A stretch of DNA of 64,000 bases from Combretum micranthum (GCA_024138025.1 JAMXBD010000023.1:868001-932000), one strand, 5' to 3'. Positions 12,130 to 24,670 are shown, counted from the first letter of the stretch. A program made the numbers and translations. The notes: a model not told the origin generated them from the sequence alone.

Positions 12130-13740
12130 TAGCTTAATTATTAGTGATATAGATACTGGAGCAAGAAACTAGATCTAGATCTAGATTATAAGAACTTGAA
12201 AATCACTTTGCTTTGTTATCTGAAATAGAACCTAGTAATATAGAAGAAGTATTAAATGATAATAATTAGATCAATGCTATACAAGAAGAACTAAGTCAAT
12301 TTCAAATAAATAATGTTTGGAATTTAGTTTCTAGATCTCAAAATAAATCTATCATAGGTACTAAATGGGTTTTTAAGAATAAAGTAGATAAAAATGAAAA
12401 AATTGTTAGAAATAAAGCAAGACTTGTAGCTAAAGGATATTCATAGGAAGAATGAATAGACTATGATGAAACATATGCACCTGTTGCCAGACTTGAAGCA
12501 ATACGTCTCTTGTTTGCTTATGCTTCTTTTAAAGACTTTAAGTAGTTTCAAATGGATGTAAAAAGCGTATTTTTAAATGGTTATATTAAAGAGGAAGTGT
12601 ATGTTGAAGAACCACTTGGATTTGAGGATCCATTTAAGCCTAAATATGTTTTTAAATTAAGAAAAGCTTTGTATGGACTGAAACAAGCACCAAAAGCTTG
12701 GTACGAGAGACTCAATGAGTATCTCATCTTAAGTGGATATCAAAGAGGTACGATTGAAACAACCTTATTTACAAAGCATTACAATGATGATATATTAGTT
12801 GTATAAATATATGTTGATGACATAATATTTAGATCAACTAATGAACAATATTGTCAAGAATTTGCAAGGCTTATGCAGGCTGAATTTGTGATATCTATGA
12901 TAGGTGAACTAAACTTCTTTTTAAGCTTACAAATCAAACAGTCAAAAGATGGAATTTTCATTCATCAAGAGAAGTGTACCAAACAAATATTGAAAAAGTT
13001 TGGATTTGAGAATTCAAAAGAAGTGGCTACACCAATGAGTTCCTCTGTCAGGTTAGATCTTGATTCTCAAGGTAACAAAGTCAATAAAAAGTTATATAGA
13101 AGTTTGATTGGTTCTCTTTGGTACTTGACAACATCTAGACCAGATATTCTATTTTCTATATGTATTTGTGCAAGATTTTAAAGTAATCCAACTGAAACAC
13201 ATTTGAAAGATGTTAAAAGAATTTTCAAATACATTGCATGCACTGCAAAATTAGGAACTTGGTATCCCAAAAATGAAAATTTTGAATTAATTGGGTACTT
13301 AGATGTTGACTATGGAGGATGTAAAATTGATAGAAAAATTACTTCTGGTACTTGTCAATTCTTAGGAAACAAATTGATTTCTTAGTCTTCAAAGAAACAT
13401 AATTCAGTTGCCTTATCAACAACAGAAACTGAATATGTTTCAATTGGAAATTGTTGTGCACAAATTCTTTGGGTAAAACAACAATTACACGATTATGGTT
13501 GAATTATAAAAATATCTCTATTAAATGTGATAATATAAGTGCAATTAATCTAACAAAAAATCCTGTGCATCATTCTAGGTCTAAACACATAGAAATTAGA
13601 CATTATTTTATTAAGGATCATGTGAATAATGGAAATATTAATATTGAATTTGTTTATATTGAAATCAGTATGCTGATATTTTTACAAAACCGATGGATAA
13701 AATGATATTTGAATTCTTGAGAAATGAAATTGGAATGTGT
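12130..13740 (+). pseudogene. Decayed copia pol, reverse transcriptase and RNase H part
   Basis: RT blocks in order: GTKWVFKNKVDKNEKIVRNK, DYDETYAPVARLEAIRLL, FQMDVKSVFLNGYIKEEVYV, LRKALYGLKQAPKAWYERL and the catalytic YVDD at 12810-12821. RNase H follows with SLWYLTTSRPDI, TETEYVSIGNCC and SKHIEIRHYFIKDHV. In-frame stops lie near 12445, 12455, 12543, at 12804 (two codons before the YVDD), near 13179, 13384 and 13500. Several fit CAA/CAG to TAA/TAG or TGG to TAG. This is the continuation of 8248-9769 after the nested insert. Confidence 0.92.
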
Positions 13741-14046
13741 TATCCATTTTGAATTATTTTGTTTTGTTTTGTATTATCAAGAAAATAATAACAATAATAA
13801 AGGAAGAAGCGGCATTTTTATGGGAAACAAGCAAAGGAAATTAAGGCTAGTCATCTCGCGCCTTTTCATATTCCTCATAATATCAACCCCCTGACAAAAC
13901 TTTGTACTCTTTCTTTTCTTCAAAAATCAACTCGTTCCTCATTTTCTTTCCTTCCCAAATCAAAACCTTGGCTCCACGAAAATCCTCACACATTGCCTCC
14001 AAGGGTTTCAAATAAAAAATAATCAAAGAAACCATCACTATACAAA

Positions 14047-15615
14047 ATGAAACAACAAACTCAGAAGAAAATCTTGAAACCCTCACTCGAGAAGGAACCA
14101 CACGAGAAGTTTGATCCAAACTCAATCATGATAATGAAACAACAGACAAGAAGAAAGAAACTCCCAAGAAACATGGAAATCAAGACTCAGGAGAACCCAA
14201 ATCGAAATCAGATGCTGAGTCAGAGAGTAGTTTAGAGACTACTAAAGTGAAACCCTAAACCAAGAAGAAACAAAAGCTTGATCTAACTTTAGCCAAGAAA
14301 GAACAAACGACAAAAAGAGGAAAAAGTACTTCAAATAAGGTACTTGAATGCGCCTACATTGATTTCAAGTTTTTTTAGAACAAACGGATTCTATTGGGAA
14401 CATTGGCTGAACAAATGGATTTAATAAACTGTTTTGGTATGATAGATGAAAAAGATGATGAAATGTTGTTGAGTATGCAAAAGAATGATCTTTATAGAGA
14501 GTTAAATGATGAAGTGGGCAATTATGTAGAAAAAGATATTTTCTCCACTGATTTTGAGCTTCTGATTCATTTGTTGCATAAAGTGGCAGTAGATTGTATT
14601 TTAGGAAAAATGGAAGTACTACTACTGTTTCTATGGAAGAAGCCTTAGTCATGTTAGCTATTATGAAGAAATTGAAGCTTGATATGCCTAGTATGATTCT
14701 AAGGCATATATGGAAAACACAGAGAAATAAACCTTATGGCAGTCTACTCATGAAGTTCTTCAAATTCAAGAAAATTAGTTTACCCAAGGACTTCAAGATG
14801 CCAATAAGTCTAAAACGAATTCAGGAAATGAATTTGAAATGTATGGGTATACAAGTTTCTCATAAATTTTGGTTTTCTAAAGACGGAGCATGCAGAGAAA
14901 TCCAAAATTCAGCAAGATTCACTTTGATTGGAAAAGGATAAAGGCTCTTGCTGAGGGGAAGATGGTTTTTGAAGTAGAAAGTGGATCGGAAGAAGGAAAA
15001 AAAGTTGAAAAAGTTTCTTCTAGACGAAAATGGAAAGAGAAAATGTTTGCAAAATCAAAGAAAAAGTATCAAATCCGCACTGGTGGAAAATTCGAAATAA
15101 AAGAAGGAGAAGGAATGCAAACCATGAGTGAGTCAGAGAGTGATTCACCACAGATCAAATCACCAGGAGAATCTTCTCAATCATCTTTTCAAACTATTGT
15201 TGTTCAAAGCATTGGTAAAAAATTGGATGAATTTAAAAAGCCTTTGACAGAATCAATTCTTGATTCTCTCAAGAATTTCAAGTTCAATGATCAAGATCAT
15301 CCTACTTGTACCACTTCGGCTCCAATTCCTCAATCTCCTACTCATCTTTTGAGCAATCAACCCTCTTCTTTACCAATGTAGGATGTCGTTCTAGAACCAA
15401 GCCCACTTGCTGATGTTCTTCCAGTAACACCATCTCAAATCTTTGCTACTCCTCCATTCGAGCCACAATTTTCAGCCGTTGAAGTTATCACTTCGGCACT
15501 CTCTTTCCTCCAACAGCAAAATATCATTCCACCTCCATCTAGACCCACTTTTCCCCAAAGAAGAAAGATGACCCCACAAAAATCTGTTAAATACATTGAA
15601 CCTGAAAAAGATTGA
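14047..15615 (+). pseudogene. Extra 3' frame of the copia element (Sirevirus 'env-like' position)
   Basis: After RNase H a gag/pol-unrelated region is open in three successive frames: 14047-14235 (basic), 14394-14648, 14594-14941 and 14890-15381, then to TGA 15613-15615 past a stop at 15379. The middle part (VSMEEALVMLAIMKKLKLD, KTQRNKPYGSLLMKFFKF) resembles the helical domain called putative plant transposon protein in other plant elements; this is a tentative reading. The C-terminal part is Ser/Pro-rich. Sireviruses often carry an additional frame here whose function is unknown. I see no clear signal peptide or membrane segment, so 'env-like' describes position only. Confidence 0.6.
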
Positions 15616-15771
15616 TGTTTTTAGTTTTTCTTTGTGTGGACTGTTTAATCTTGTGGACTGTTTGTTCTATATCTGTTATGTGCATATTTTGTGGACTTCT
15701 TTCGCTTATGGTCTGTTTTACATATTGTTGTTATTGGTTTTTCTTATTTTGTCTACTTTTATAATGATAAC

Positions 15772-15785
15772 AAAAAGGGGGAGAA
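15772..15785 (+). other. Upstream polypurine tract copy
   Basis: AAAAAGGGGGAGAA, ~120 bp before the terminal tract. Duplicated polypurine tracts are a known Sirevirus trait. Confidence 0.6.
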
Positions 15786-15893
15786 AAGTAAACAAAATAT
15801 GAGATGAATATTATGAGATGAACATTTAAATTGAAATTACATTTTCAAAAAAAGAAAAGTCATTAGTTTGTTTATATGGGTTTTGTTATCATC

Positions 15894-15907
15894 AAAAAGG
15901 GGGAGAA
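15894..15907 (+). other. Polypurine tract of the copia element
   Basis: AAAAAGGGGGAGAA ends directly at the TG start of the 3' LTR (15908), the site of plus-strand priming. Confidence 0.85.
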
Positions 15908-17572
15908 TGTTGGTTTCTCTCAAATAATAATTTTGATGATAACAAAAATGATTAAGTAATTACTAACAAATTTATTAAAGTGTATAGTACTTAAATATGA
16001 TAGAAGTTGGTTTATGAAAATATGTTCAAAAGAGACTCAATTCAGAGTGTATATTAGAAAGTTTAGAAAGTTTTTTCAAGAAAAAATGAATAGTCAGAAG
16101 GTTACTAAAAAAAACTCCGGTGGTCTACAAGTTTTTTTAAAACAGTCAAAAGGTACATGAGAGACTACACTTGCAAACATGTAAACGCTATAAAATAAGA
16201 ACAACAAGTTCCATATTTGATTTTTCTTGATGGATTCATTATTTTGAAGACCCAACTCTAAAGTTGAGTATATTTGGGTAATACATTTAAGTTGGTTCAA
16301 ATATCCATGGGGATTCAAGTTTTATTGGGTTAAAGTTTATTTTTGGGAAAATAATGTTTTTGACAACAAGGAAAATCACGTAATTTACAAGAAAGACTTT
16401 TCTATAGATTATTCAAGTTTTTCTTTGGGAATATAGAAGACACGATTCAGATATGCAAGGAAATTGTCTAATGAATATTTGTCCATACAACGAATTCAAA
16501 AATTATAGAAGATACGATCCTATTTTCATGTGAATAGTACCAGAAGTTAAAATTCGTCAACAACGTCTCAAATCAAATTCAAAAATTCAAGATTAAGATT
16601 ATCATCTCAGCTGTTGGGTACTCAACCTTATCCATTGGAGCAAAACACGAGACAACAACAACAAGATAACAACTCATTCAAATTTTGTAGTTGAAGAAGA
16701 CTAAAACAAGCTGATCCTATTCTAAAGTCACGCACAATATCAGGAACCAAGCTTATCCACTTAAAGTCCTAGCCGTTGGAAGAAACAAGGATAAGTATAC
16801 ACACCTAAAAACAAAGAAGAATAATACAATCACATAAAAAGTAAAAACTAAAAAGAAAACAGAGAACACAATTTTCCTTCTTCGTTTTGCACAAATTACT
16901 GTTACTTTAATTGTTCTTATTTGTTCGAAATTTCAGCATTCACATTCCATTTCCTCTTATCTAGATTTATTCACCTTGTGTGAGATTGATAATTACAAGT
17001 AGGCTTGGTAGATTGATTATTAGCTTAAGGAGAAGCTTGGAGAATCAAGCTGAGTGCATTGTAGCCAAGTACTTTGGCAAAGACAACTTGTAACTTGATT
17101 GATTCTTGGATATAGTGGAACATACTAGTATGGAATACCGTCCCCAGCTTGGAGCTGGAAGAGAGGATTAACGCTCAAGACGGAACTTCTATAAATTGAT
17201 TTTGTACTCTCTTCTCTCTTATCTCTCTTTAATTCGTGCTTATTTACTTATTTTGCTTGGCTTTGCTTAACGCTTAGAAATATGATCAGAGAATAACTGG
17301 AATATATTTTCTTAAGCAGAGAGTAGATTAAAAATTAAAACTGGGAATTTAACTTTGAATTTATTGTTTAATCTTTCGTGGATTTAAGTGACTTTGATTA
17401 ATTCGAATTTTGTTTAAAGATTTTACTTATTAAGTTTATTGTTTTAAAGAAAGTTTTAAAGCCATTAAAGTTGAGTAACTAAGTGATGTGAATTTGTTTG
17501 AAATTTTCAAAAGTAAAATTTTTATTAATAACCAATTCACCCCCGCTCTTGGTTATTCTTTTTGGACCAACA
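15908..17572 (+). repeat. 3' LTR of the copia element
   Basis: Begins TGTTGGTTTCTCTCAAA and ends TTTGGACCAACA; closely matches 4692-6324. Differences include an extra ACAACAACAAG run near 16653. Confidence 0.9.
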
Positions 17573-18856
17573 CATTAAAATGGGTTTTAATCAAATAATT
17601 CTTAATCTTTATCCGAATCTAGTTTGTTAATAATTTGTGAAGAGATTTCGGTGGTTTGATATAAATTTAAAGTTTCTAACCTTGAGAGAGGCTCTTAGCT
17701 TACCTTAATGAATCAGACTGTACAAGTATACTCAGTAAACAACTCTTTAAGTTTGTTAAGAAATCATATGATAAGGACTTGGTGAAGTAAATTCGAAACT
17801 TTGTCTTACATTAACAAACTTATATCCTTAATTTGCCTTGAAATTTTATGTATAATTAATTTTAACCTTAGCTTTTTGCTCTTTGCAGTGTTCTTCTAAA
17901 TCTTTATTTAGCTAGATAATTGATAAAGATTGAGGACGGTAGATGCTAATGATCCCTAACGAATACAATCTAATACTTTCATGATACTTTAGTTAGGGGT
18001 GTTCACGGTTCGGTTAATCGGTCCGTGGCCCTATTTTTTTATCATAACCGTAATAATCGGATTTTCAATATCCTAATCCTAAACCGATCCATTATGAACG
18101 GTTAACCACCTTAACGGTTAACCTTTTTTCGATTAATTTTTTCGGTTTTCGGTTTTTAACCGTTTAACATAATGGTTGTGCAAATTTTGCAGTTAATCAT
18201 ATTTTTCAATATATTCATAAAAAATTAGAGTATTTTTTTTTGTATAATTATATTAAAAACTATAAATTAAGAATGTAAGACATGTAAAATAGTTGTTAAT
18301 ATATATATCAGTGCCATCAAGATAATCATCATAATAGCCTTTTACTCATGTGTTCTTATCAACCTTGATCAATTGAGCTCAATACAAAATCTCAATCAAA
18401 CACCACCATTCTAATTTTCAAACATATATGCATTTGTTTATTCTTATCTGAATCATTCATTTTAACATAATTTATATTGATAACACTAAAACAATAATTA
18501 TATGGGTATATTATAAATTATATATATTTATAATTACGGTTCGGTTAACCGAATCCATCAATTTCTAGAATCTAAAAACCGAAACCGAAACCGAAAATCA
18601 AAAAAATTAAAAATGCTAATCCTAAACCAAAACCAATGGATCGGTTAACCTTTTTTTTCGGATTGGTTTTCCGATTTAGGTTCGGTTATCCTAAACATTA
18701 GGTTGTTTTGCACACCCCTAACTTTAGTAGGTGCACTTGCCTATATTAGTGATTGCAACCGAAGTTAAACAGAACTTATTAGTATTTTTTATAAATTTTT
18801 GGAAAACTAGAGCTTTGTGTTTATGCTTTTAAAATATGAAACCCACACACCAACCA
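17573..18856 (+). repeat. 3' LTR of the outer element, remaining segments
   Basis: 17573-17993 and 18721-18856 are collinear with 1058-1618 of the 5' LTR, separated by the hAT MITE. The end CCAACCA is followed by the CATTT duplication. Confidence 0.85.
17994..18720 (+). mobile_element. hAT-type MITE (TAGGGGTGT termini)
   Basis: Ends TAGGGGTGTTCACGG and, reversed, TAGGGGTGTGCAAAAC. A perfect 8-bp duplication ACTTTAGT lies at 17986-17993 and 18721-18728. Subterminal regions are packed with CGGTTCGGTTAACCG-like motifs in both orientations. The empty site survives in the 5' LTR. No coding capacity. Confidence 0.95.
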
Positions 18857-18861
18857 CATTT

Positions 18862-20123
18862 CTTCTACAAATATATTATCTATACAAGCAAATGAAATAA
18901 TTAAAAACTAAGTACTATGGGAATACAAAGAAAAAGTCATTTAAGTTGAAAAAATGGTCGAACCTAATGAAAATCAAATCATGGGTGGAAGTCACGATTG
19001 GGTTCAAGGATGAAGAAACTGGGTCAGAAGTGGTTAATTATTAGGATAATTAAAAGTTTCCATGAATTTGAGAGGGTAAATCTTGAAAGTTCAAAGTGAT
19101 ATTTTATAACTCTCCCGTTTTGTTTTAAAGTAAAATATTAAGTGTTCTTAATTGTACTAATTTTTAAAAGTTCAAGAGTCAAAATGCTTATTTTGAAAGT
19201 TTAAGAGGTAAATCCGTATCTAAGTAAAAACTTAGAGGGTTAATTTATAATTTTCTGAAAAAAAAAGGGAGAATTGTATAAAAATTCATGGTTGTTAACT
19301 GATTCAAATCCTAATAACTTGCCATTAAGCTTGTAGTGCACTGATATATCCTCTAATCCCCCAAGTCGGATGTTTAGGTTGGAATCTTCAACCACCAAGG
19401 GAAAACAAAACCAGAACCGAAGAACCGAATAACAAAGAATGATAAATAAGAATGATATGAAAGATAAAATAAAATTTTACCGTGCATGCATGAACGATAT
19501 TTAAGGTTTGTCCACATCGAAGCTTCCAAGTGCTCTTGATATGAGTAATAACACAAAATAATACAAAGTAACATTTGAGAAGACCACTCTTAAAAAGCCC
19601 CACACAAACAACGTTATTTTAATCATATCGGGCCATGTTATGGCCCCCCAAAAACATACAAAAACTACTATTGTATGGATTGGCGGCAAAACTCATGGCT
19701 TTCACTTATCCCACTCACGTGTAAAACTTTTGACTTTCTCGTATTCACAAATTTCCTAAATAACAAATTTGAAAAACTCAAAAAACGAGCGCGTGGCGAT
19801 TTGGGAGTCGTAAAAGGCGCAGCTTGACTCGGTTTATTTATGTTATTTTATTTTTTTTTGGGAATTTGTTTGAAGTAATACTAAATAAAGGGTCCACGAG
19901 ACCTACCAAGCCTGCCCCAATGTAATTTAATTATAGAAAGGAAAATAATTAATTTTTTTGTGTGGATTGATTTAAAATAATTGAAGTTGTTAAGGTTAAA
20001 GAAAATAAATTTGATAAAATCAAGACCGTTGGTTTTGTCTACTTGTCTTCCAGGTCGTCTTTATCTGGAGGCAATGTGAGGTCCAACATATTGGCGATTG
20101 CACGTGGGCAGATATAACAAGAC

Positions 20124-20160
<37 letters not shown>

Positions 20161-20401
20161 AATATATATATATATTATAAAAACGCACAAATTTTAAGGG
20201 TTTTTCTAATCTTGTTAGATCTTGATTTAATCCATCCAATTCAATTTGCTTGAAGCTAGTTCCTCATCAGAAACGGCTGGTTCAATCATAATTTAATTTT
20301 TATTTAAATTGGTTTTATCTATTGATCCTCTAAATAATTCGAGTCAAGCTCTAGACTAAGTTTAACAATAATGGTTTTTCCTTTCTTTTATATACTGTAT
20401 C
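18862..20401. other. Unassigned region with a promoter-like stretch near 19.7-20.2 kb
   Basis: No coding region recognised. 19720-20110 is less AT-rich, with CACGTG-core motifs (near 19716 and 20101) and unmutated CpGs (GAGCGCGTGGCG near 19788). A short T-rich region and a (GA)n run follow. This could be low-copy or promoter-derived DNA, but no adjacent coding exon is visible. 20275-20390 resembles the small MITE at 20402-20572 and may be a second, older copy. Confidence 0.4.
20127..20156. repeat. (GA)15 microsatellite
   Basis: Perfect GA dinucleotide run, followed by an A-rich and (TA)n stretch. Confidence 0.97.
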
Positions 20402-20572
20402 AGTGTTGTCAAACTTAGATTAACTCGCTCGATTTAAGCTGGTTGAACTTAATCCTTTCTTAGAATAGACCAATTCAACTGTAATTTAATCCCAATTCAA
20501 ACCGATTTTACCCATTAATCTCAATCCTCTTAACACGTTTGGAGCAAGCCTTGGATGAGGTATGATAACATT
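20402..20572. mobile_element. Small MITE of the TGTTGTCAAA family
   Basis: Begins AGTGTTGTCAAAC and ends TATGATAACATT, near-inverted termini shared with the better-preserved 47551-47998 element. The internal text (CCCATTAATCTCAATCC) also recurs at 41911-42073. No exact target duplication was found. Confidence 0.45.
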
Positions 20573-22347
20573 GTTGTATATTTCAACTAATTAAAGGGCA
20601 AAATTGGATCTAATTTTAAGACTAATACTTATACCACTTAATTATAAGACTCTAGGCACATAAATCAAATAAGTGAGAGATTATAAAAACCAACGTCACA
20701 AAATGTATATTCATTATCTTCTCTACTTTTTCTTTTTCTTTTTTTTTTTTAAAAATTTTTCCAGATATCTTCTCTACTATTTAAATGGTGTTTGTATGAA
20801 TAGATGGCTAACTAACCTCTGTACATGCATCTATAGATTTAAAAAAAAAAGGAATTAATATGATTTAACGTGTATGTCATGTATGAAAAAATTAGGTAAA
20901 AGTATTTATCAATATGTATAGCTCTTTGTATTTTTTATATTTTATGTATACTACTTAACTTTGTCGAGCTGGATTGGAATTTTAAGTTTATTAAAATAAA
21001 TTTAAAAGAATCTAAAAGACTCGTGATGAAAACGTAATTGGGGGGTAAATTGGTTTCCGTACTTTTAGTCTGAAGCAAATAATAAATTAAGTGGCCCACT
21101 TGTCTCCATGCACTGCCAATGAGCCTTCATTGTCTGCTGGCCAGGGCTTATCTGGTCAGTTTTCCACGTGTGGCCCTTTGTATTCTAGTTGGCACCCTTG
21201 TCCCCTCTTTTACATTTTATCATATAGGGTGTTATTTTTATTTTCTTGTATATTTTTTTTTTTGTAGTTGAGTATTTTGATTATTTTGATATTATATTTT
21301 ATCATTTTAGATAAATTTTTATCAATAAATAGATATCAATGAAAATTTGATAATTTTACACATAAATTAATTAAACAAGGAAGTTTTTATGATCTCATCA
21401 ATGGTACTATCCCTCCATTAATCTAATCGATCAAATAAATATAGTTAACAGAATACTCATTATTTTAGATTTTTAATGATTCGATCATGGTTGGATATAG
21501 TGTGAGCTGTTGGATGATCAAAATTAATGGCAGGACCATAAAATTTTTTGACTAAACAAATACGATATAGATATAATATAGATATGATACAAATAAGTTA
21601 TAAATACAAATTGGATATAAATATAATACAGATAAAAATATGGCATTCCAAACAGACCAACATAAAGGAAAATATATATACATATATATTACTTGAATTA
21701 TATGATCTTAATTGAAATATATAGTCTCGATATTTTATTTTGTACTCATTCTTTTTCCTTATTTCTTTGAGGTAAGCTTCCATGACCACATTTGCGCAAG
21801 CAGAAATTAAATACGAGTAAAATCACTCTTCTCAAAAAATAAAATAATTCATAATTATTTATTGTAACCTTTTTGAAATCGTATCGCTAAATATAGGAAT
21901 ATTCTGATAAAGATCAATAAGTAGTTATTTCGGTCTTGTAAAAAAATTGTAATTATTCCTCGTTTACGGTAATTGTGATTTTATAAAATATATATTTTCC
22001 TAACTAAATATAAAAATAGGTCTATAGAAAGAATAATGGCTATTTTATTATACTCATATGAACCAAACCAAATATAGTATAAGATTTTTATTATCTGATG
22101 GGAAAAACTTCTTTACAAGGATTTTTCCATAATTGATATAACCATAAATTTTATAATTTTTCCACAAAGAACAAGAAAATACACACCCTTGGTTTTTTCC
22201 CTTCTCTTCATTAACTTGAGTGTGTACAGGAGTTGTACAAATTGATGAACACATTGCTAGCTTAATATCACATGTTGAGATACACGTTAGTAGGGATTTT
22301 GTAGTATTAAGTATTTTATACCCTATTTGATCTAATAAGTTTTGACT

Positions 22348-22462
22348 GGGTAATTAGAGTTATAAGATATATTCTAGGCATATATATATATATATATATA
22401 TATATTTTGTAAGCTACCCTTATAGAGTGGGGTAATTAGAGTTATAAGATATATTCTAGGCA
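22348..22462. repeat. 33-bp direct duplication flanking a (TA)n tract
   Basis: The 33-bp segment 22348-22380 (starting GGGTAATTAGAG, ending TTCTAGGCA) recurs exactly at 22430-22462; between them lies (TA)12 at 22381-22405. Confidence 0.9.
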
Positions 22463-24539
22463 CATGTTCAGATACACGTTATTAGTTTTAATAATAATAT
22501 TACCAATAAATATTTTGAAAATGAAGAAAGAAAGATCTAAAACTAATAGGGTAAAACAACTATCTCACACATTTTCCCTCTTTTTTCCTAGGGATGTTTG
22601 TGATTTGATTTTGTGAGTTTGGTTTTCAAAGACTGAATTAAATGGTATTTAAAATAGTTCAGTTTACACTTCTAATGAGTTGAACTATTTAATGTTTGAA
22701 TTGGGGAACATTAAAGTCATATAACATTATATCAAATAGCATTCATCTTACTTAAGTGAAGGCATGTAAGTCTATTTGAGAGATGAGATGAAGGTAAAGA
22801 AAAAAGACTAGAATAATGGGGTTTTTGAGTTTTGCTTATAAAAATTCATTTATAGTCTTATCAAAGGCTGTTCATAATACGAAATTGAATGGAACATAGT
22901 GCAAAGCTCGACTACCAAACGCAGTTTGTTTATTTTTCAATGTGGTTCATAATTTGGTGCCGAGAGTATCTAAATAATTAGCAATTCAATTTAGGGTCAA
23001 GCTGAACGAATCCTTTGGACCCGAATCGGGCTATTTCCTCTTTACTTTTAATTATTTTTATATCATCTTTTATGTGTGTTACATACTTTTACGGTCCAAT
23101 GTTATTCTATTATTTATTGAATTCTTTCTTTCCTATTTATTCAGTTTGTATAAAGCATTTGAATATTTGATAATAGAATTGAATGCATGTTTGAAGTTCT
23201 AACATTTGAAATTGAATGAAGAACTTCCAAATTGGATAAAATACAAAGTTATTTTATTAATTGTTCAAACCATGGCGTTTTAATTGTCAATCTAAAACTT
23301 TATTTAATAACATGACAATTAAACTTTCTTATATGTGGTAATCTGATAGACTATTAATATTGTATGTTGTGGGTTGGCATCACATTAAGCAAGGAGTAAT
23401 AGAGTGAAAAAGTACAACTTCGTTTTATTTTATTTTTTTTTCTTTTAATTCATTCTTTACTCTAACTTGCTCAATAATCTAATATTAAGTTTACTGGATA
23501 AGCTTGAATAGCAAGTTGAACTATTCAAAGAAATTATAGCATCGTGGGTGTTTAGATTTGGTCACAATAATCATGTCCGTGCTACACGATTATTGTGCTG
23601 CATGTGACATAGGAAAACGATACATATAGGAATGATAAAGAGAGAATTGTATAAAAAGGAGGAGCGTGTGATATTAGTAAGCCCAAACTCAATGTGATAA
23701 GTGAGGGAGCTAAAAGGTATCAAACCTCACTTGTTATAATGAAACAATATGTGTTCTTGATTAGAACTAGTGATTGATTCTCTAAGATAAAAATTTGGTA
23801 GCACAAGAGTGTTTTTCCAAGATTTTTTACCATCCAAGTGAAATGAGACTAGAGATTTTTATAGAGAGCTTAGATGTCAAAATAGTCCATTAGATTAGAC
23901 GAGCAACCAATTGTTAGAATAAATCTCTCTCATAATGAATATCAAAGTGGACCCTTTGGACGTAGAACCATTAAGGGTTTTATTTATAGTGTATGAGCCT
24001 TATTGAGAAATATTGTAATTGGACGGATCGATTCTATTGAACCATATTCCAAGTCTACCATGTCAATTCTCCCTTGATCATCCCAATATATAAATAGATC
24101 TAACTCTTAAAGCCTTGTGACCTAACTTCTAAAATTAGGCATAAAATCCTTTAAATCAAATTTTGTTGTCTACAAGCATCATATTTCTTTTGTTTTGATA
24201 TCTATATATATGGATATAATCCATTTGTTAATTTCTTTTGCTTGAGATCTTTCATTCAAATGTTCAAGTAATTATAGTTTTAGATGTACACAGTGCATAA
24301 TACAATGTGTTCAAAACAATTAAGTACTTACCAAAACAGCTAAACCAACTAAATCAAACTATAACTTTAAATAAGTACAATTTAAAATCTTCAACTATTA
24401 AGAGCAGTTTGATCCACCAATGGTATAAACTGAATTGTTTAAAAAATAATGTTAAATATGTCTATTACACCCTTTGGATGGAACGGATCATTCTCTTACC
24501 TACCAAGATAATACATGTGAGCCGGTTGGGGGGAAAGGA

Positions 24540-24670
24540 AAAAGGAAAAATGAATAGGGAAAAACAGTGCGAGCTCGAGCTCGTATAGTACCTGCACGGT
24601 AGTCGGGTACGATGACAACTATACATTTCTTTGCCTTGGGGGGTCTTCGAGGACGCGCGAAAATGACAGG
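24540..24670. other. CpG-rich pocket with GAGCTCGAGCTC palindrome
   Basis: A local rise in GC with several intact CpGs (CTCGAGCTCGTATAG, GAGGACGCGCGAAAATG) amid CpG-poor DNA, followed by an ACCACGTG core near 24836. Open frames on the minus strand (24465-24802) match nothing I recognise. Confidence 0.35.

Larger units (their letters stand above)
4692..17572 (+). mobile_element. Sirevirus-like Ty1/copia retrotransposon, full-length but degenerate
   Basis: Complete structure in order: 5' LTR (4692-6324), Met-type primer site, gag, protease, integrase, [nested solo LTR], RT/RNase H, extra 3' frame, polypurine tracts, 3' LTR (15908-17572). Target duplication CGTTA (4687-4691) / CATTA (17573-17577). 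The integrase-before-RT order defines copia. LTRs over 1.6 kb, a long gag with coiled coil, a large extra frame after RNase H and duplicated polypurine tracts fit the Sirevirus lineage. Every coding block carries stops or frameshifts, so it is non-autonomous now. The two LTRs differ at roughly 13 of the first ~200 aligned bases by hand count. Confidence 0.93.
11..18856 (+). mobile_element. Non-autonomous gypsy-like LTR element (LARD type), interrupted
   Basis: Two long direct repeats bound this element: 11-1618 and the composite 3585-4691 + 17573-17993 + 18721-18856. A 5-bp target duplication CATTT lies at 6-10 and again at 18857-18861. Removing the two insertions leaves about 5.2 kb: LTRs of ~1.6 kb and an internal region of ~2 kb with no gag or pol. 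The primer site (1628-1645) and the polypurine context before the 3' LTR (GAGGACAAGTAAAAGCTTAAG, close to the usual Athila/Tat form) suggest descent from that gypsy lineage; this lineage call is inference. The terminal TG of the 5' LTR reads TA, as expected for an old, methylated copy. Confidence 0.85.

Noticed and set aside
14365..14652. Minus-strand 95-codon frame
   Set aside because: Antisense shadow of the copia extra 3' frame, which is better supported on the plus strand.
19374..19689. Overlapping minus-strand hydrophobic frames
   Set aside because: No start context, domain or homology; three frames overlap in AT-rich DNA.
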